Notes: a model not told the origin generated them from the letters alone. Positions 14,354 to 22,280 are shown, numbered from the stretch's first letter. The stretch is 23,907 nucleotides of DNA from UBA7672 sp031419455 (GCA_031419455.1 JANOKS010000027.1:1-23907), one strand, 5' to 3'. A program made the numbers and translations.

Positions 14354-14592
14354 TCCTCCCGGCCAAGCACCTTCCGCAAGATCGCTCCCTTGCCGGTATC
14401 GGCGCGGAAATTCTCGGCGTGATCGATGACGGACGAACAGTCTCCGAACTCTGGGAACGGGTTCGGGCGGCGCGCCCCGCCTCGTCGACGCCACTTAGCT
14501 TCGACTGGTTCGTGCTGGCGCTCGACATGTTGTTCGCCATCTCGGCAATCGACATCATCGACAATGTCGTCGTCGCCCGGGGGCGACCATGA
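14350..14592 (+). CDS. ABC-three-component system middle component (MC6-like)
   Basis: An 80-residue protein: MILPAKHLPQDRSLAGIGAE, then TVSELWERVRAAR, then the strongly conserved-looking SFDWFVLALDMLFAISAIDI. This pattern, with the opening K.LP.DRSL..IG and a closing helix rich in FDWF..ALD.LFA, is that of middle component 6 of ABC-3C systems, the small winged-helix-like subunit encoded between effector and ATPase. It starts by ATGA overlap with the effector gene and ends by ATGA overlap with the ATPase gene (14589), so the three are one translational unit. Intact. Confidence 0.75.
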   Translation: MILPAKHLPQDRSLAGIGAEILGVIDDGRTVSELWERVRAARPASSTPLSFDWFVLALDMLFAISAIDIIDNVVVARGRP

Positions 14593-15469
14593 TCTTGTCA
14601 ATCGCAAGCTCACTCGCGACTTTCAAAAGCCTCGCATTTCACCCTGGGCTTAACGTTCTTCTGGCCGATACCGTGCCGGGGGCCACGGACAAACAGACGC
14701 GCAACAGCGCTGGCAAGACCAGTTTCGTCGAGATTATCCATTTCCTACTTGGCGCGAATTGCGATCCGGACTCCCTCTTCAGGGTGCCGGAGTTGATCAA
14801 CGAAACCTTCTCGGGAGTCTTTGAGATCGCAGGCAAACAGCTGCGCGTCGAACGTAGCGGTGCCGCGCCGGCGAAGATCTTCGTCGAGGGCCTCGATAGT
14901 AATCTCGGCGTGCCGCAAAAAACCGACAAGGCCAGCAGAAGAAAGTACGTCAGCAACGCGAACTGGCGAGTATATCTGGGCCACGCGATGTTCGGTTTGC
15001 CGGCCGACCCGGATGGATCAGCCTACGACACGGCAGACGCTCCATCGTTCCGCTCGCTGATCAGCTACTTTGCGCGTCGGAAAAGCGCCGACGGCATGGC
15101 GCATCCGGAGCGACACGCAGCGATGCAGCAACGTGCCGATTGGCAAGTCAACTGTCCTATCTGCTCGGCCTCGACTGGCAGGTGCCACAGGCGTTTCAAG
15201 GCATCCGCAACCGGGAGAAGACGCTCGAAGAGTTGCGAAAAGCGGCGAAGGGTGGGGCTCTGAGCAATCTAGTGGGCACTGTCGCCGAGCTGCGGCCACA
15301 AGTTGCGATCGCCGAGGCCAAGGCCTCGCGTCTGCGCGAGCAACTGGCCAATTTCGAAGTTCTCGACTCCTACCGTGATCTCTCGCAGCGCGCCGCGCGC
15401 GTTCGTTCGACGATGCAGACCATCTCGCGTGATCTCGTCTCTTACAAGGAGACCGCTGAGCATCTGATA
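14589..15469 (+). pseudogene. ABC-3C ATPase (DUF2326 type), frameshifted and truncated by IS630
   Basis: It begins MILSIASSLATFKSLAFHPG with the Walker A region RNSAGKTSFVEIIHFLLGA (about 38-56), then SYFARRKSADG and HPERHAAMQQRADWQVN, as in DUF2326 SMC/RecN-like ATPases. After N188 the frame is lost: the bases at 15150-15155 read AACTGT, where restoring one base gives N-L-S-Y-L-L-G-L-D-W. The other frame carries on correctly (LSYLLGLDWQVPQAFQGIRN, REKTLEELRKAAKGG, a coiled coil to LVSYKETAEHLI) until the insertion sequence at 15470. About 294 codons remain; family members are near 570 residues, so the second half with Walker B and signature motif is missing. Nothing beyond the IS continues it. 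The system is therefore probably inactive. Confidence 0.8.
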
Positions 15470-15490
15470 CCAGCTGCCCATGATTGTGAC
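15470..15490 (+). repeat. IS630 left terminal inverted repeat
   Basis: CCAGCTGCCC then ATGATTGTGAC, next to the target TA at 15468-15469; it matches the complement of the right end at 15 of 21 positions. Confidence 0.75.
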
Positions 15491-15554
15491 TCGATGGGGG
15501 ATTCCCAAGCTCGGCGAATGCTGGCGCTCTGCTTTGAGCAGGGAGTCTCTGTTT

Positions 15555-16621
15555 ATGGCCCATGGATTGAAAGTTACCCGGAAGGATGGGTCTGCGGCCA
15601 AGTTGCGGGCGATTGCGGCTCGCACGGAGGATGGCGACGTCGCGCGGCGGTTGCTTGCGATTGCGTTAGCTATGGAAGGGATGGACCGCGCCGGCGCGGC
15701 GCGCATTTGCGGTATGGACCGGCAGACGCTGCGCGACTGGGTGCATCGCTACAATGCTGAAGGGGTTGCTGGGCTTTCCAATCGTCTGGCGGCGGGAGCC
15801 GCGCGTCGGCTTGACGCGGCGCAGATGCGCGCGTTCGCCGCCCTGGTCGAGCAAGGTCCGGACATCGAGACCGATGGCGTGGTGCGCTGGCGTTGCGTTG
15901 ATCTTGTACGGAAGATCAAGGAAAAGTTCGGCGTCGACTATCACGAACGCTCGGTCGGCAAACTGCTTTCGGCGATCGGCTGTGTGCGCATCTCGGTTCG
16001 GCCGCAGCACCCGAACTCCGATCCCGAGGCGCAGGAGGTTTTTAAAAAAACTTCGCCAAGACGGTCCGCAAACACCTCCCCAAGGCGGCGCGCGGCAAGC
16101 CGCTTGAGGTCTGGTTCCAGGACGAAGCCAGAGTGGGCCAGCAGGGCACACTGACGCGCATTTGGGCGAAGAAGGGCAGCCGACCGCGCGCCCCGCGCGA
16201 TCGCCGCTATGACTGGGCCTATATCTTCGGCGCCGCCTGTCCGAGCCGTGGGATCGCCGCCGGGCTGGTCATGCCGCATGCCAACGCCGAGGCGTTCGAC
16301 AAACACCTTGCGCTCATCTCCGAGGCCGTCGCACCAGGCGCGCACGCCGTCCTGATCATCGACGGCGCCGGCTATCATGGCGCCGCAGAGATCGAGATAC
16401 CCGCCAACATCACGCCGGTGCGGCTGCCGCCATATTCTCCGGAGCTCAACGCCGCTGAAAACATCTGGGCCTGGCTACGCGCCAACAAGCTCGCCAACAG
16501 GGTGTTCGAGACTTGGGACGACATTGTCGCTGCCTGCTGTGACGCATGGAACGCCTTCGCCAGCAATCCTTCCCTCGTCACGTCCGTTACCTCACGCGAG
16601 TGGACGCAGGTCAGGATCTAG
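15555..16621 (+). CDS. IS630-family transposase, two frames joined by frameshift
   Basis: The first frame (15555-16154) encodes the helix-turn-helix part: MAHGLKVTRKDGSAAKLRAI, GMDRAGAARICGMDRQTLRD, HERSVGKLLSAIGC. At 16039-16050 it runs into five T followed by seven A (EVFKK). A -1 shift there continues as NFAKTVRKHLPKAARGKPLE into the catalytic frame, which ends at 16621. The DDE residues lie in FQDEARVGQQG, LIIDGAGYHG and YSPELNAAENIW. The first aspartate precedes the second frame's own GTG (16133), so only the fused protein of about 355 residues can be active. Such A-runs give programmed -1 frameshifting or transcript slippage in IS elements; a plain inactivating indel cannot be excluded. 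The stop codon lies inside the right terminal repeat. Confidence 0.88.
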
Positions 16622-16630
16622 GGCGGTTGG
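16610..16630 (-). repeat. IS630 right terminal inverted repeat
   Basis: Read on the minus strand it is CCAACCGCCC then TAGATCCTGAC, flanked by the TA at 16631-16632. It contains the stop codons of both the transposase and the opposing secreted-protein gene. Confidence 0.75.
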
Positions 16631-17162
16631 TATGAGCTGGCTTGAAGTCCACGTCGAACGTGCGCGTACGCCCGCCGACAGTGAAGCCGATCCTGTCTTC
16701 AGCCGGGCGTGTGATCGCCACGGTCGTGATTGCGCGTGACCGAAGGCGCGGGTTGAAGCTGGCGACATCCATAAAGTCATCGACAGATACGAGGTCGATA
16801 CTTCCCGTCAGATCTCCGTCACGGTCGGCCAGCATGATGCGGATGCCCTCCTCGTAGCGCTCGTCGAGCACCCAGAAGCCGACTGTTGACGAGAACTGCG
16901 GATCGCGGTTCGCGATCATGATTTCCACATCGGCAACGACGCGGGAAGGAAAGCTGGCGATTGCTTTGGATGCGGGCGGATACTCCCGCATCTCGAAGTG
17001 ACCCGCGGTAACGGAGAATTCGAGTTCGGCGCGCATTTCCTCGGGAGGTGGTCGCGTCTCACTCTCATCTGCCTGAGCCGCCGCGCGGGGGGTCATTGTT
17101 GCAAGCATGACCGCCCCGATTACAACAGTAAGGGAATGAGACGTGTGACGAAGCGTGATCAA
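16611..17162 (-). CDS. Secreted protein of unknown function, C-terminus formed by the IS end
   Basis: 183 residues. A TTG start at 17162, preceded by GGGGGGAAAACC, gives a typical signal peptide, MITLRHTSHSLTVVIGAVML then ATMTPRAAAQA, with cleavage before DESETRPP. The mature part reads AELEFSVTAGHFEMREYPPA, FPSRVVADVEIMIANRDPQF, VGFWVLDERYEEGIRIML, DRDGDLTGSIDLVSVDDFMD and GFTVGGRTRTFDVDF; I do not recognise a family, though the beta-rich pattern suggests a periplasmic beta-sandwich. The last codons (NRPRS and stop) are IS630 DNA (up to 16630), so the original C-terminus has been replaced, and some residues may be lost. An open frame extends upstream of 17162, but it has no signal peptide logic. 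Confidence 0.6.
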   Translation of the reverse strand: MITLRHTSHSLTVVIGAVMLATMTPRAAAQADESETRPPPEEMRAELEFSVTAGHFEMREYPPASKAIASFPSRVVADVEIMIANRDPQFSSTVGFWVLDERYEEGIRIMLADRDGDLTGSIDLVSVDDFMDVASFNPRLRSRAITTVAITRPAEDRIGFTVGGRTRTFDVDFKPAHTNRPRS

Positions 17163-17551
17163 GGTTTTCCCCCCAATAGGTATAGCGCGTAGCCTGCCGA
17201 GCCGGGGCCGGACGCGCAAGACGATTTTGCTGACGCCGAAATGGGGCATCGATGCAGGCGTAGCGTTGGAAGCAGCGCACGGCAGCCCAGGACAATGCGC
17301 CTGCGAAAGCCGGCCGATGAAATTGCTCGACGAGGCATCGTTCATGGCGTACCGCCGCACTGTTGCGCGACTTCTCGTTCCGCGCGCAGCATGAAGATCT
17401 GAGACCGAGATGCGGGTCGTCGGCCTGCACCCACCCTACAGGGCATGGCGTCGGATCACGCGGCAACGGAGATGGGCTTCCAACGTGCTCGCGGGCCGCG
17501 CGGGCTGGACGATACGCGCGTAACGGCGACAGCCAATCACGGGAGACAGAC
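17163..17551. other. Intergenic stretch without recognisable gene
   Basis: Open frames exist on both strands but none has a recognisable domain or a ribosome binding site, and they overlap one another. It must hold the promoters of the two divergent genes beside it. I see no clear repeat or terminator in it. Confidence 0.4.
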
Positions 17552-17830
17552 ATGAAACTACCCAACGACCACCAGACCATCGAAGCCGAGAGCTTTGCCG
17601 TGGAGAAGGGCGCGCAAAAGGGGCAGGTGGCGCTGCGCCCGGTCAAGGGCCAGAAGTTTCCGAGCACGCTCTTGCTGGAAGGCAACAAGGCGCTGCTCCA
17701 GGACTATCCCGTGGGCACGCGGTTCAAAGTGCAGGTGAGCCAGATGCAGCGTCCCGGCGGCGAAGCATATCTCTTCACGTCCTGGCAGTGGGATGCGCGT
17801 GTGCTCGCGTTGCCGGGGCAGGAAGACTGA
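17552..17830 (+). CDS. Small conserved-looking protein of unknown function
   Basis: A 92-residue soluble protein: MKLPNDHQTIEAESFAVEKG, then VALRPVKGQKFPSTLLLEGN, TRFKVQVSQMQRPGGEAYLF, SWQWDARVL. The ATG at 17552 follows GGGAGA at a suitable distance. The composition (alternating charged strands, no Cys, no membrane segment) suggests a small beta-barrel-like cytoplasmic protein. No family is recognised. Next on the same strand, 142 bp later, is the TIR-TPR gene, but co-transcription is not shown. Confidence 0.6.
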   Translation: MKLPNDHQTIEAESFAVEKGAQKGQVALRPVKGQKFPSTLLLEGNKALLQDYPVGTRFKVQVSQMQRPGGEAYLFTSWQWDARVLALPGQED

Positions 17831-17938
17831 TCGACGAAAAGTAACGGCGCCTCTCGCTGCTTTTGCGGAGGGATCCTAAGCCGGCATTTCCCGGCAAGCG
17901 GGCGCTCGGTTCGCAAGTAGACCTGTTGGAACCGCTCC

Positions 17939-17957
17939 TGTAGTCCTTGTAACTACA
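17939..17957. promoter_or_regulatory. Short inverted repeat upstream of the TIR-TPR gene
   Basis: TGTAGT, seven bases, ACTACA forms a perfect 6-bp inverted repeat ending 15 bp before the GTG start. It could be an operator; there is no further support. Confidence 0.3.
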
Positions 17958-17972
17958 CCAGCGGGGACGTGC

Positions 17973-19643
17973 GTGACTGACATCTTCCTTTCCTACAACC
18001 GCGAGGATCAGGCGCGCGCCAAGGTTTTTGCGGAGGCATTCGAGGCGGAGGGCTTCAGCGTCTGGTGGGATGTCGGCCTCCGCACCGGCGAGGCCTATGA
18101 CGAGGTGACGGAGACAGCGCTGCGCACGGCCAAGGCGGTTGTCGTGCTGTGGTCGAAGAAATCTGTCGTCTCGCGATGGGTGCGCGCTGAGGCGACGCTG
18201 GCGGATCGCAACAAGACGCTCGTGCCCTGCATGATCGAGCCCTGCGAACGGCCGATCATGTTCGAGCTAACGCAGACGGCGGAGTTGAGCCACTGGCAGG
18301 GCGCGGCGGATGACCGGGCGTGGGTGGCGTTTCTTGGCGACGTGAAGCGCTTCGTGGCAAAGGAGGCTGCGCCAGCGGTTGCGGCTCCCACCACTCCCCT
18401 CGCAGCCCCGACCGTTGAGGAAACCCTCAAGCCCGGCCAGAGCGGGTCTGCGCCGTCGCTGGCGGTGCTGCCGTTCACCAACCGCTCCAGCCTGCCTGAG
18501 GACGAGGTGTTTGCCGAGGGCATGGTGGAGGATGTGATTTCGGCTTTGTCTCAAGGGGTCAACGTCCGAGTGCTCGGATCGATGGCCACCGCCAATCTGA
18601 GCAGATCGGCGATTACGGACCCGGCCGCATTGGGTCGCCAGCTAGGTGTGCGCTATCTGCTGGAGGGCAATGTCCGCCGTGTCGGCGCTAACCTGCGGGT
18701 CACCACCCAGCTGCTGGCAGCGGAGACAGGCGCGGTAATGTGGACCGCGAAGTTCGACCGCCTTTTGACCGAATTGGCCGAGCTTCAAGAGGAGCTGGTC
18801 ACGGACATCGCTGGCGTCCTCGATGCACAAGTCTATGCCCTTGAGATGGAGCGGGCGCTGAAGAAGCCAGGCGACATCACCGCCTGGGAGGCGGTGGCGC
18901 GAGCCATGTCCGCCTATCGCAAGTGGGACGCCGCCGCACGAGTAGAGGCCGTCGAGGAAGCAAGGCGCGCTGTCGCCATCGCGCCCGACTATGCGCCGGG
19001 GCACGCTATGCTCGCCTACGCTCTCGCCAACGCCTACATTGCGACCCCTGACGATCCGGCGGAGGTGTATCGGATACGCAGCATCGCGGAACGGGCGCTG
19101 GCTCTGGCGCCAGACGACGCCTCTGTTCTCGGCCTCGTAGGGCTTACGCTCTGCTTTGTCGGCACTCCTGAGGAAGGCGAGCGCCACACCTTGAGGGCTG
19201 TGCGCAGGGCGCCTGGCAGCGGCTTGTTGCACTGGAACCATGGCGTCGCTTGCGTCATGCTCAATCGTCCGGAGGAGGCGGTGTTACACCTCAAGGCGGC
19301 GGAGCGTCTGATGCCCGGCGCACATCTGATGTGGACGGTAAAAACGTGGCAGTCCGGCGCGTACCGCGACCTTGGGCGCTTGGCGGAAGCGGACACTACC
19401 CGAGATCAAAGCATCAACCTCAATCCAACACATGGGTTCGATCAGCTCTTCAAAGCCCTTCTATGTGTGCTCCTTGGACGGGAGGCAGAAGCGCCCAAGC
19501 ATGTCGAAACAGCCCGCAGGCTTGGATGGGACCTAGTGCAGGCGGAGCGCATCTGGCGCCGCGTCCACCCAAACAGTCCGACGCTCGAAGCTGACATCGC
19601 CACCGTTCGCGAACTCTATGCGGCGACGGAGCCGGGCGCATGA
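17973..19643 (+). CDS. TIR domain - TolB-like - TPR protein
   Basis: 556 residues in three parts. Residues 1-128 are a TIR domain: MTDIFLSYNREDQARAKVFA, the WWDVGLRTGEAYDEV loop, AVVVLWSKKSVVSRWVRAEA; E73 sits at the position of the catalytic glutamate of NADase TIR domains. After an Ala/Pro linker, residues 160-290 form a TolB-N/FlgO-like domain (LAVLPFTNRSSLPEDEVFAE, RYLLEGNVRRVGANLRVTTQ, AETGAVMWTAKFD), and 300-550 is a tetratricopeptide array (WEAVARAMSAYRKWDAAARV, AIAPDYAPGHAMLAYALANA, ALALAPDDASVLGLVGLTL). The same TolB-TPR block is common behind adenylate cyclase or winged-helix domains in alphaproteobacteria, so TIR takes the place of the output or input module. No membrane helix is seen; it is probably cytoplasmic. 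The start is GTG. Signalling or immunity roles are both possible. Confidence 0.85.
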   Translation: MTDIFLSYNREDQARAKVFAEAFEAEGFSVWWDVGLRTGEAYDEVTETALRTAKAVVVLWSKKSVVSRWVRAEATLADRNKTLVPCMIEPCERPIMFELTQTAELSHWQGAADDRAWVAFLGDVKRFVAKEAAPAVAAPTTPLAAPTVEETLKPGQSGSAPSLAVLPFTNRSSLPEDEVFAEGMVEDVISALSQGVNVRVLGSMATANLSRSAITDPAALGRQLGVRYLLEGNVRRVGANLRVTTQLLAAETGAVMWTAKFDRLLTELAELQEELVTDIAGVLDAQVYALEMERALKKPGDITAWEAVARAMSAYRKWDAAARVEAVEEARRAVAIAPDYAPGHAMLAYALANAYIATPDDPAEVYRIRSIAERALALAPDDASVLGLVGLTLCFVGTPEEGERHTLRAVRRAPGSGLLHWNHGVACVMLNRPEEAVLHLKAAERLMPGAHLMWTVKTWQSGAYRDLGRLAEADTTRDQSINLNPTHGFDQLFKALLCVLLGREAEAPKHVETARRLGWDLVQAERIWRRVHPNSPTLEADIATVRELYAATEPGA

Positions 19644-19663
19644 CCTCTGCGTTCCTGTGACGG

Positions 19664-20623
19664 CTACGGCGTTCCCGCTTGCAGCCGCTGGTAGGCATCA
19701 ACCAGCGTCGCGTAGGGCGGGAGGGGGACGTTTTCGAGATTGCCGGTTGAGGGGTTCACGATCGGCATGCGGATCTCGAAGTGGAGGTGCCGCGTGGTCG
19801 CCACGGTGAGCGTGCCGTCGGGCAGGCCTTTCTGGATGTTGCCGATGCGCCCGAGCATGGCGCCGCGCGAGACGGATATGCCGCCGGGGCTGGCGGCGAG
19901 TTGCGCCTTGGTGTGCGGCCGGCTGGTGAAATGCATGTGCAGGAAATTGAAGTAGACGCTTTCGTCGGCGCTCATCAGCTTGGTGTAGTGCGGCTCGATT
20001 TCGATGATCTTGCCGGCGGCGACGGCGACGACCTGATTGGCGGCGTCGTTCGTTTTGCAGAGCGCGCCGCGGATGTCGATGCCCTGATGTCCCGCGTTTC
20101 CGGGGCAGGAGCGGTTGGCCTGCGGAGGTCCGTCGCGCTGTTCGCAGAAATTGTCCTGCCATGGATAGCTGTAGTTGCGGCTGTCGCACTGCTCGACGCC
20201 GCCGGGGTCGTTCTGCGCGCCGAGCTTCACGCCGGTCGGGCCGAGCCAGTTGGGATCGTAGCCGCCCTTGTAGCGATAGACCTGGGAGTTGATGTAGGCC
20301 GGGCCGCTGGCGAGCGGGAAGCGCATGCCCGGAAACCACAGCGTCTGGTCGGTGGTTCCGGTCCATGTGTTCAGCCCGTTGAGGAGCATGCCGGCCGGCA
20401 TGCAGGCGAAGCTGCCCTGCGTGGCGCCGGTCGAGACGCAGCCGGCGAAGCTGGCGGGCGGCGGTGTGGGTGCGGGCGTCGATGGCGCCGGCGCGCCTGT
20501 TCCCGTTCCCGTCGGCACGGGCGCGGTGACCAACGGCCTGGAGCCGCTGCAGGCGGCCAGGATCACTGCAGCAGCGATCGCGCCAAGTGTCTTCACCAAC
20601 GATGGGGAGATGTCAGCGCGCAT
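19664..20623 (-). CDS. M23-family peptidase lipoprotein
   Basis: 319 residues. A lipoprotein signal peptide ends in the lipobox ILAAC, with lipidation at C25; a Pro/Thr/Ala-rich tether follows (to about 57). The M23 (lysostaphin/LytM) zinc-peptidase motifs are present: GHQGIDIRG with H179 and D183, and TTRHLHFEIRM with H279 and H281. The typical barrel segment VVAVAAGKIIEIEP lies between them, and there are six cysteines outside the lipobox. Such enzymes cut peptidoglycan cross-links, and membrane-anchored ones can act as cell-wall remodelling factors. The ATG lies 11 bp inside the end of the upstream gene, so it is translationally coupled to it. It is convergent with the TIR-TPR gene, 20 bp apart. 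Confidence 0.88.
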   Translation of the reverse strand: MRADISPSLVKTLGAIAAAVILAACSGSRPLVTAPVPTGTGTGAPAPSTPAPTPPPASFAGCVSTGATQGSFACMPAGMLLNGLNTWTGTTDQTLWFPGMRFPLASGPAYINSQVYRYKGGYDPNWLGPTGVKLGAQNDPGGVEQCDSRNYSYPWQDNFCEQRDGPPQANRSCPGNAGHQGIDIRGALCKTNDAANQVVAVAAGKIIEIEPHYTKLMSADESVYFNFLHMHFTSRPHTKAQLAASPGGISVSRGAMLGRIGNIQKGLPDGTLTVATTRHLHFEIRMPIVNPSTGNLENVPLPPYATLVDAYQRLQAGTP

Positions 20624-21260
20624 TGATCACCACCAGGCTGCTGGCGATGTCGAGCAATTCCTTGTCGACATTGCATGACCCCTCGCAGGTGATCGCAATC
20701 TCGTAGGCGCAGCCGAATTTCGAGAAGGAGAGCTGACGCCCGGTTTCGGTGGCGGTGATCTGGTATGGCTCGCCCAGGCCCGCGGCGACGGGACGCTGGC
20801 GCGCTTCGGCCTGCATGCTGCGCACGATCGGATGATTGTCGGGCAGGCGCATGCCGGAGCACATGCCGAGCACCGATGACGTAAGGACGCCCGGATAGGT
20901 CGCGGAGAAATTGTAGAAGGTCTTGCCGGTAACGAGCGACGTGGTCTCGGCGCGCGCAGCGGACAGCGGGATCATCACGGCGGCGTTCGTGCTGGCGGAC
21001 TGGGTAATGTAGCCCGGAAGCTCGGCCTGCAACTCTCCCGGCTTCTGGCCGGCGGGCGGCTGCTGGCGGACAGCGCGCTGGAGCATGTCGAGACTGCTCA
21101 CCTGGCCCTGCTGCTGGGCGATGCGCACCTCTGCCCAGTTGGGTTCAACCCGGACCGGACCGGGCGCTGTGACAGGCTGTTGGGGTTGCTGTGGCGGGCG
21201 CTGGGCGCAGGCGAAGGGGGTTGCTACCGCCAGTACGAGGACGAGAGCCAGATAACGCAT
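20613..21260 (-). CDS. Secreted protein of unknown function, coupled to the M23 peptidase
   Basis: 215 residues. A clean signal peptide, MRYLALVLVLAVATPFACA, with cleavage before QRPPQQPQ, follows a good ribosome binding site (GGGGGAGACGGCAATC before the ATG); an in-frame ATG 12 codons upstream has neither. The mature protein starts with a Pro/Gln-rich stretch and contains SASTNAAVMIPLSAARAETT, FYNFSATYPGVLTSSVLGMC and FSKFGCAYEIAITCEGSCNV; the four cysteines could form two disulfides in the periplasm. I recognise no family. The overlap of its stop with the start of the peptidase gene (20613-20623) suggests that the two act together, for instance as substrate adaptor or regulator of the peptidase; this is inference. 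Confidence 0.75.
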   Translation of the reverse strand: MRYLALVLVLAVATPFACAQRPPQQPQQPVTAPGPVRVEPNWAEVRIAQQQGQVSSLDMLQRAVRQQPPAGQKPGELQAELPGYITQSASTNAAVMIPLSAARAETTSLVTGKTFYNFSATYPGVLTSSVLGMCSGMRLPDNHPIVRSMQAEARQRPVAAGLGEPYQITATETGRQLSFSKFGCAYEIAITCEGSCNVDKELLDIASSLVVINAR

Positions 21261-21330
21261 GATTGCCGTCTCCCCCGAGCGCGAGCCCGAACGCAAGTCT
21301 TTGCCTCAAGCGCGCGGAAGTCAATTGAGG

Positions 21331-22272
21331 TCAGGCCCAGGCCTTTTTGCTGGTTGTCCGGGTGAGCCACGCACGCGTGGACTCGGCTTCGCCAAGGAGC
21401 CATTGACGGAAGCGGCGCAGCTGGGGTCGCACGGTCGTTTCAACGCGGAAGCGCGCCTGGAAGGCGTGGGATGACCGCGCGCCCATGGTCATCGGGAAAG
21501 GCAACGTGATGCGCGCGTCGTCGATCAGCGGGGCGAGGAGGGCGAGACCGCAGAGTGCGATTCCGGCATCGGCTGCGATCGCCTCCAGGGCGGGAACCAT
21601 GCGCTGGTGCCGCATGCCGCGTTCAGGCGCCGTGCGGCGCAGCTTGTGCGTCTCGACCCATCGCGGCCAGGAGGGGATGGCCGGGTCGTTGCGGTAGAAA
21701 TCGAGGTGGAGCAGGGGAAAGCCTTCAAGCCGGTCGCGGGTCCGCGTGCGACTGACGCGCCGGGTGTTTTCCTGCGAGGCGACGGGCAGGACGTAGTCGC
21801 GGAAGAGAATGTCGGCTTCGCTCGGCTCGCGGCGGGGTCCGAACGTGATCTCGCAGTCGGCGGAGGCGAACCGCAGGGGGGCATCGCCCTCGCCATTGAG
21901 CGAGAAGCGGATGGCTGGGTACGCCTTGCGAAATGCCGGCAAGCGCGGGGCAAGCCAGAGCTCCACGAAATCCGACGGCCCTGCGATGTGCAGTTCGTGA
22001 ACGCGTTCGAGGTTGAGCGCCTCACTGGCGAGATCAAGCGACTGAAAAGCGGCGCGCAGGTGATCGAGCGCGTTTTCGAGCGCCGGCGCCGGCTTGAGAC
22101 CGGACCTGCCGCGTACCAGGAGATCGCGGCCGAGATAGTCTTCCAGTGCTTTCACGCGCTGGCCGACGGCGGCGGGCGTGATGGCGAGGACTCCAGCAGC
22201 ATCCCTCAGCGAGCCGAGGCGGGCTGCCAACTCCAGCGCCTGCAATGATTTCAGGTGGGTGGGAGCGACCAT
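21331..22272 (-). CDS. LysR-family transcriptional regulator
   Basis: 313 residues. The N-terminal winged helix-turn-helix (about 5-65) is HLKSLQALELAARLGSLRDA, AGVLAITPAAVGQRVKALED, YLGRDLLVRG, in the style of the GcvA/AmpR branch. The C-terminal effector domain contains ELHIAGPSDFVELWLAPRLP, FRKAYPAIRFSLNG and GMRHQRMVPALEAIAADAGI. LysR proteins usually control themselves and a divergent target; here the divergent genes encode a DUF4242 protein and an MddA-like methyltransferase, which are the likely targets. Inverted repeats of the LysR type lie immediately upstream of its start. The inducer is unknown. Confidence 0.93.
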   Translation of the reverse strand: MVAPTHLKSLQALELAARLGSLRDAAGVLAITPAAVGQRVKALEDYLGRDLLVRGRSGLKPAPALENALDHLRAAFQSLDLASEALNLERVHELHIAGPSDFVELWLAPRLPAFRKAYPAIRFSLNGEGDAPLRFASADCEITFGPRREPSEADILFRDYVLPVASQENTRRVSRTRTRDRLEGFPLLHLDFYRNDPAIPSWPRWVETHKLRRTAPERGMRHQRMVPALEAIAADAGIALCGLALLAPLIDDARITLPFPMTMGARSSHAFQARFRVETTVRPQLRRFRQWLLGEAESTRAWLTRTTSKKAWA

Positions 22273-22280
22273 GGCGCTTA

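Larger units (their letters stand above)
15470..16630 (+). mobile_element. Complete IS630-family insertion sequence (1161 bp)
   Basis: Both ends can be placed. The terminal inverted repeats 15470-15490 and 16610-16630 match at 15 of 21 positions (CCANCNGCCC..GAT..TGAC), and each is flanked outside by TA (15468-15469 and 16631-16632), the target duplicated by IS630/Tc1-mariner elements. Inside is one transposase in two frames. The element sits in the ABC-3C ATPase gene. The flanks do not belong to one gene: the left is ATPase, the right is the 3' end of a minus-strand secreted-protein gene. Confidence 0.88.

Noticed and set aside
19781..20626. 281-codon plus-strand open frame over the M23 peptidase gene
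   Set aside because: Gly/Ala-rich shadow of the opposite strand; the peptidase has a lipobox and complete zinc motifs.
21607..22248. 213-codon plus-strand open frame over lysR
   Set aside because: No recognisable domain; antisense to a typical LysR gene.
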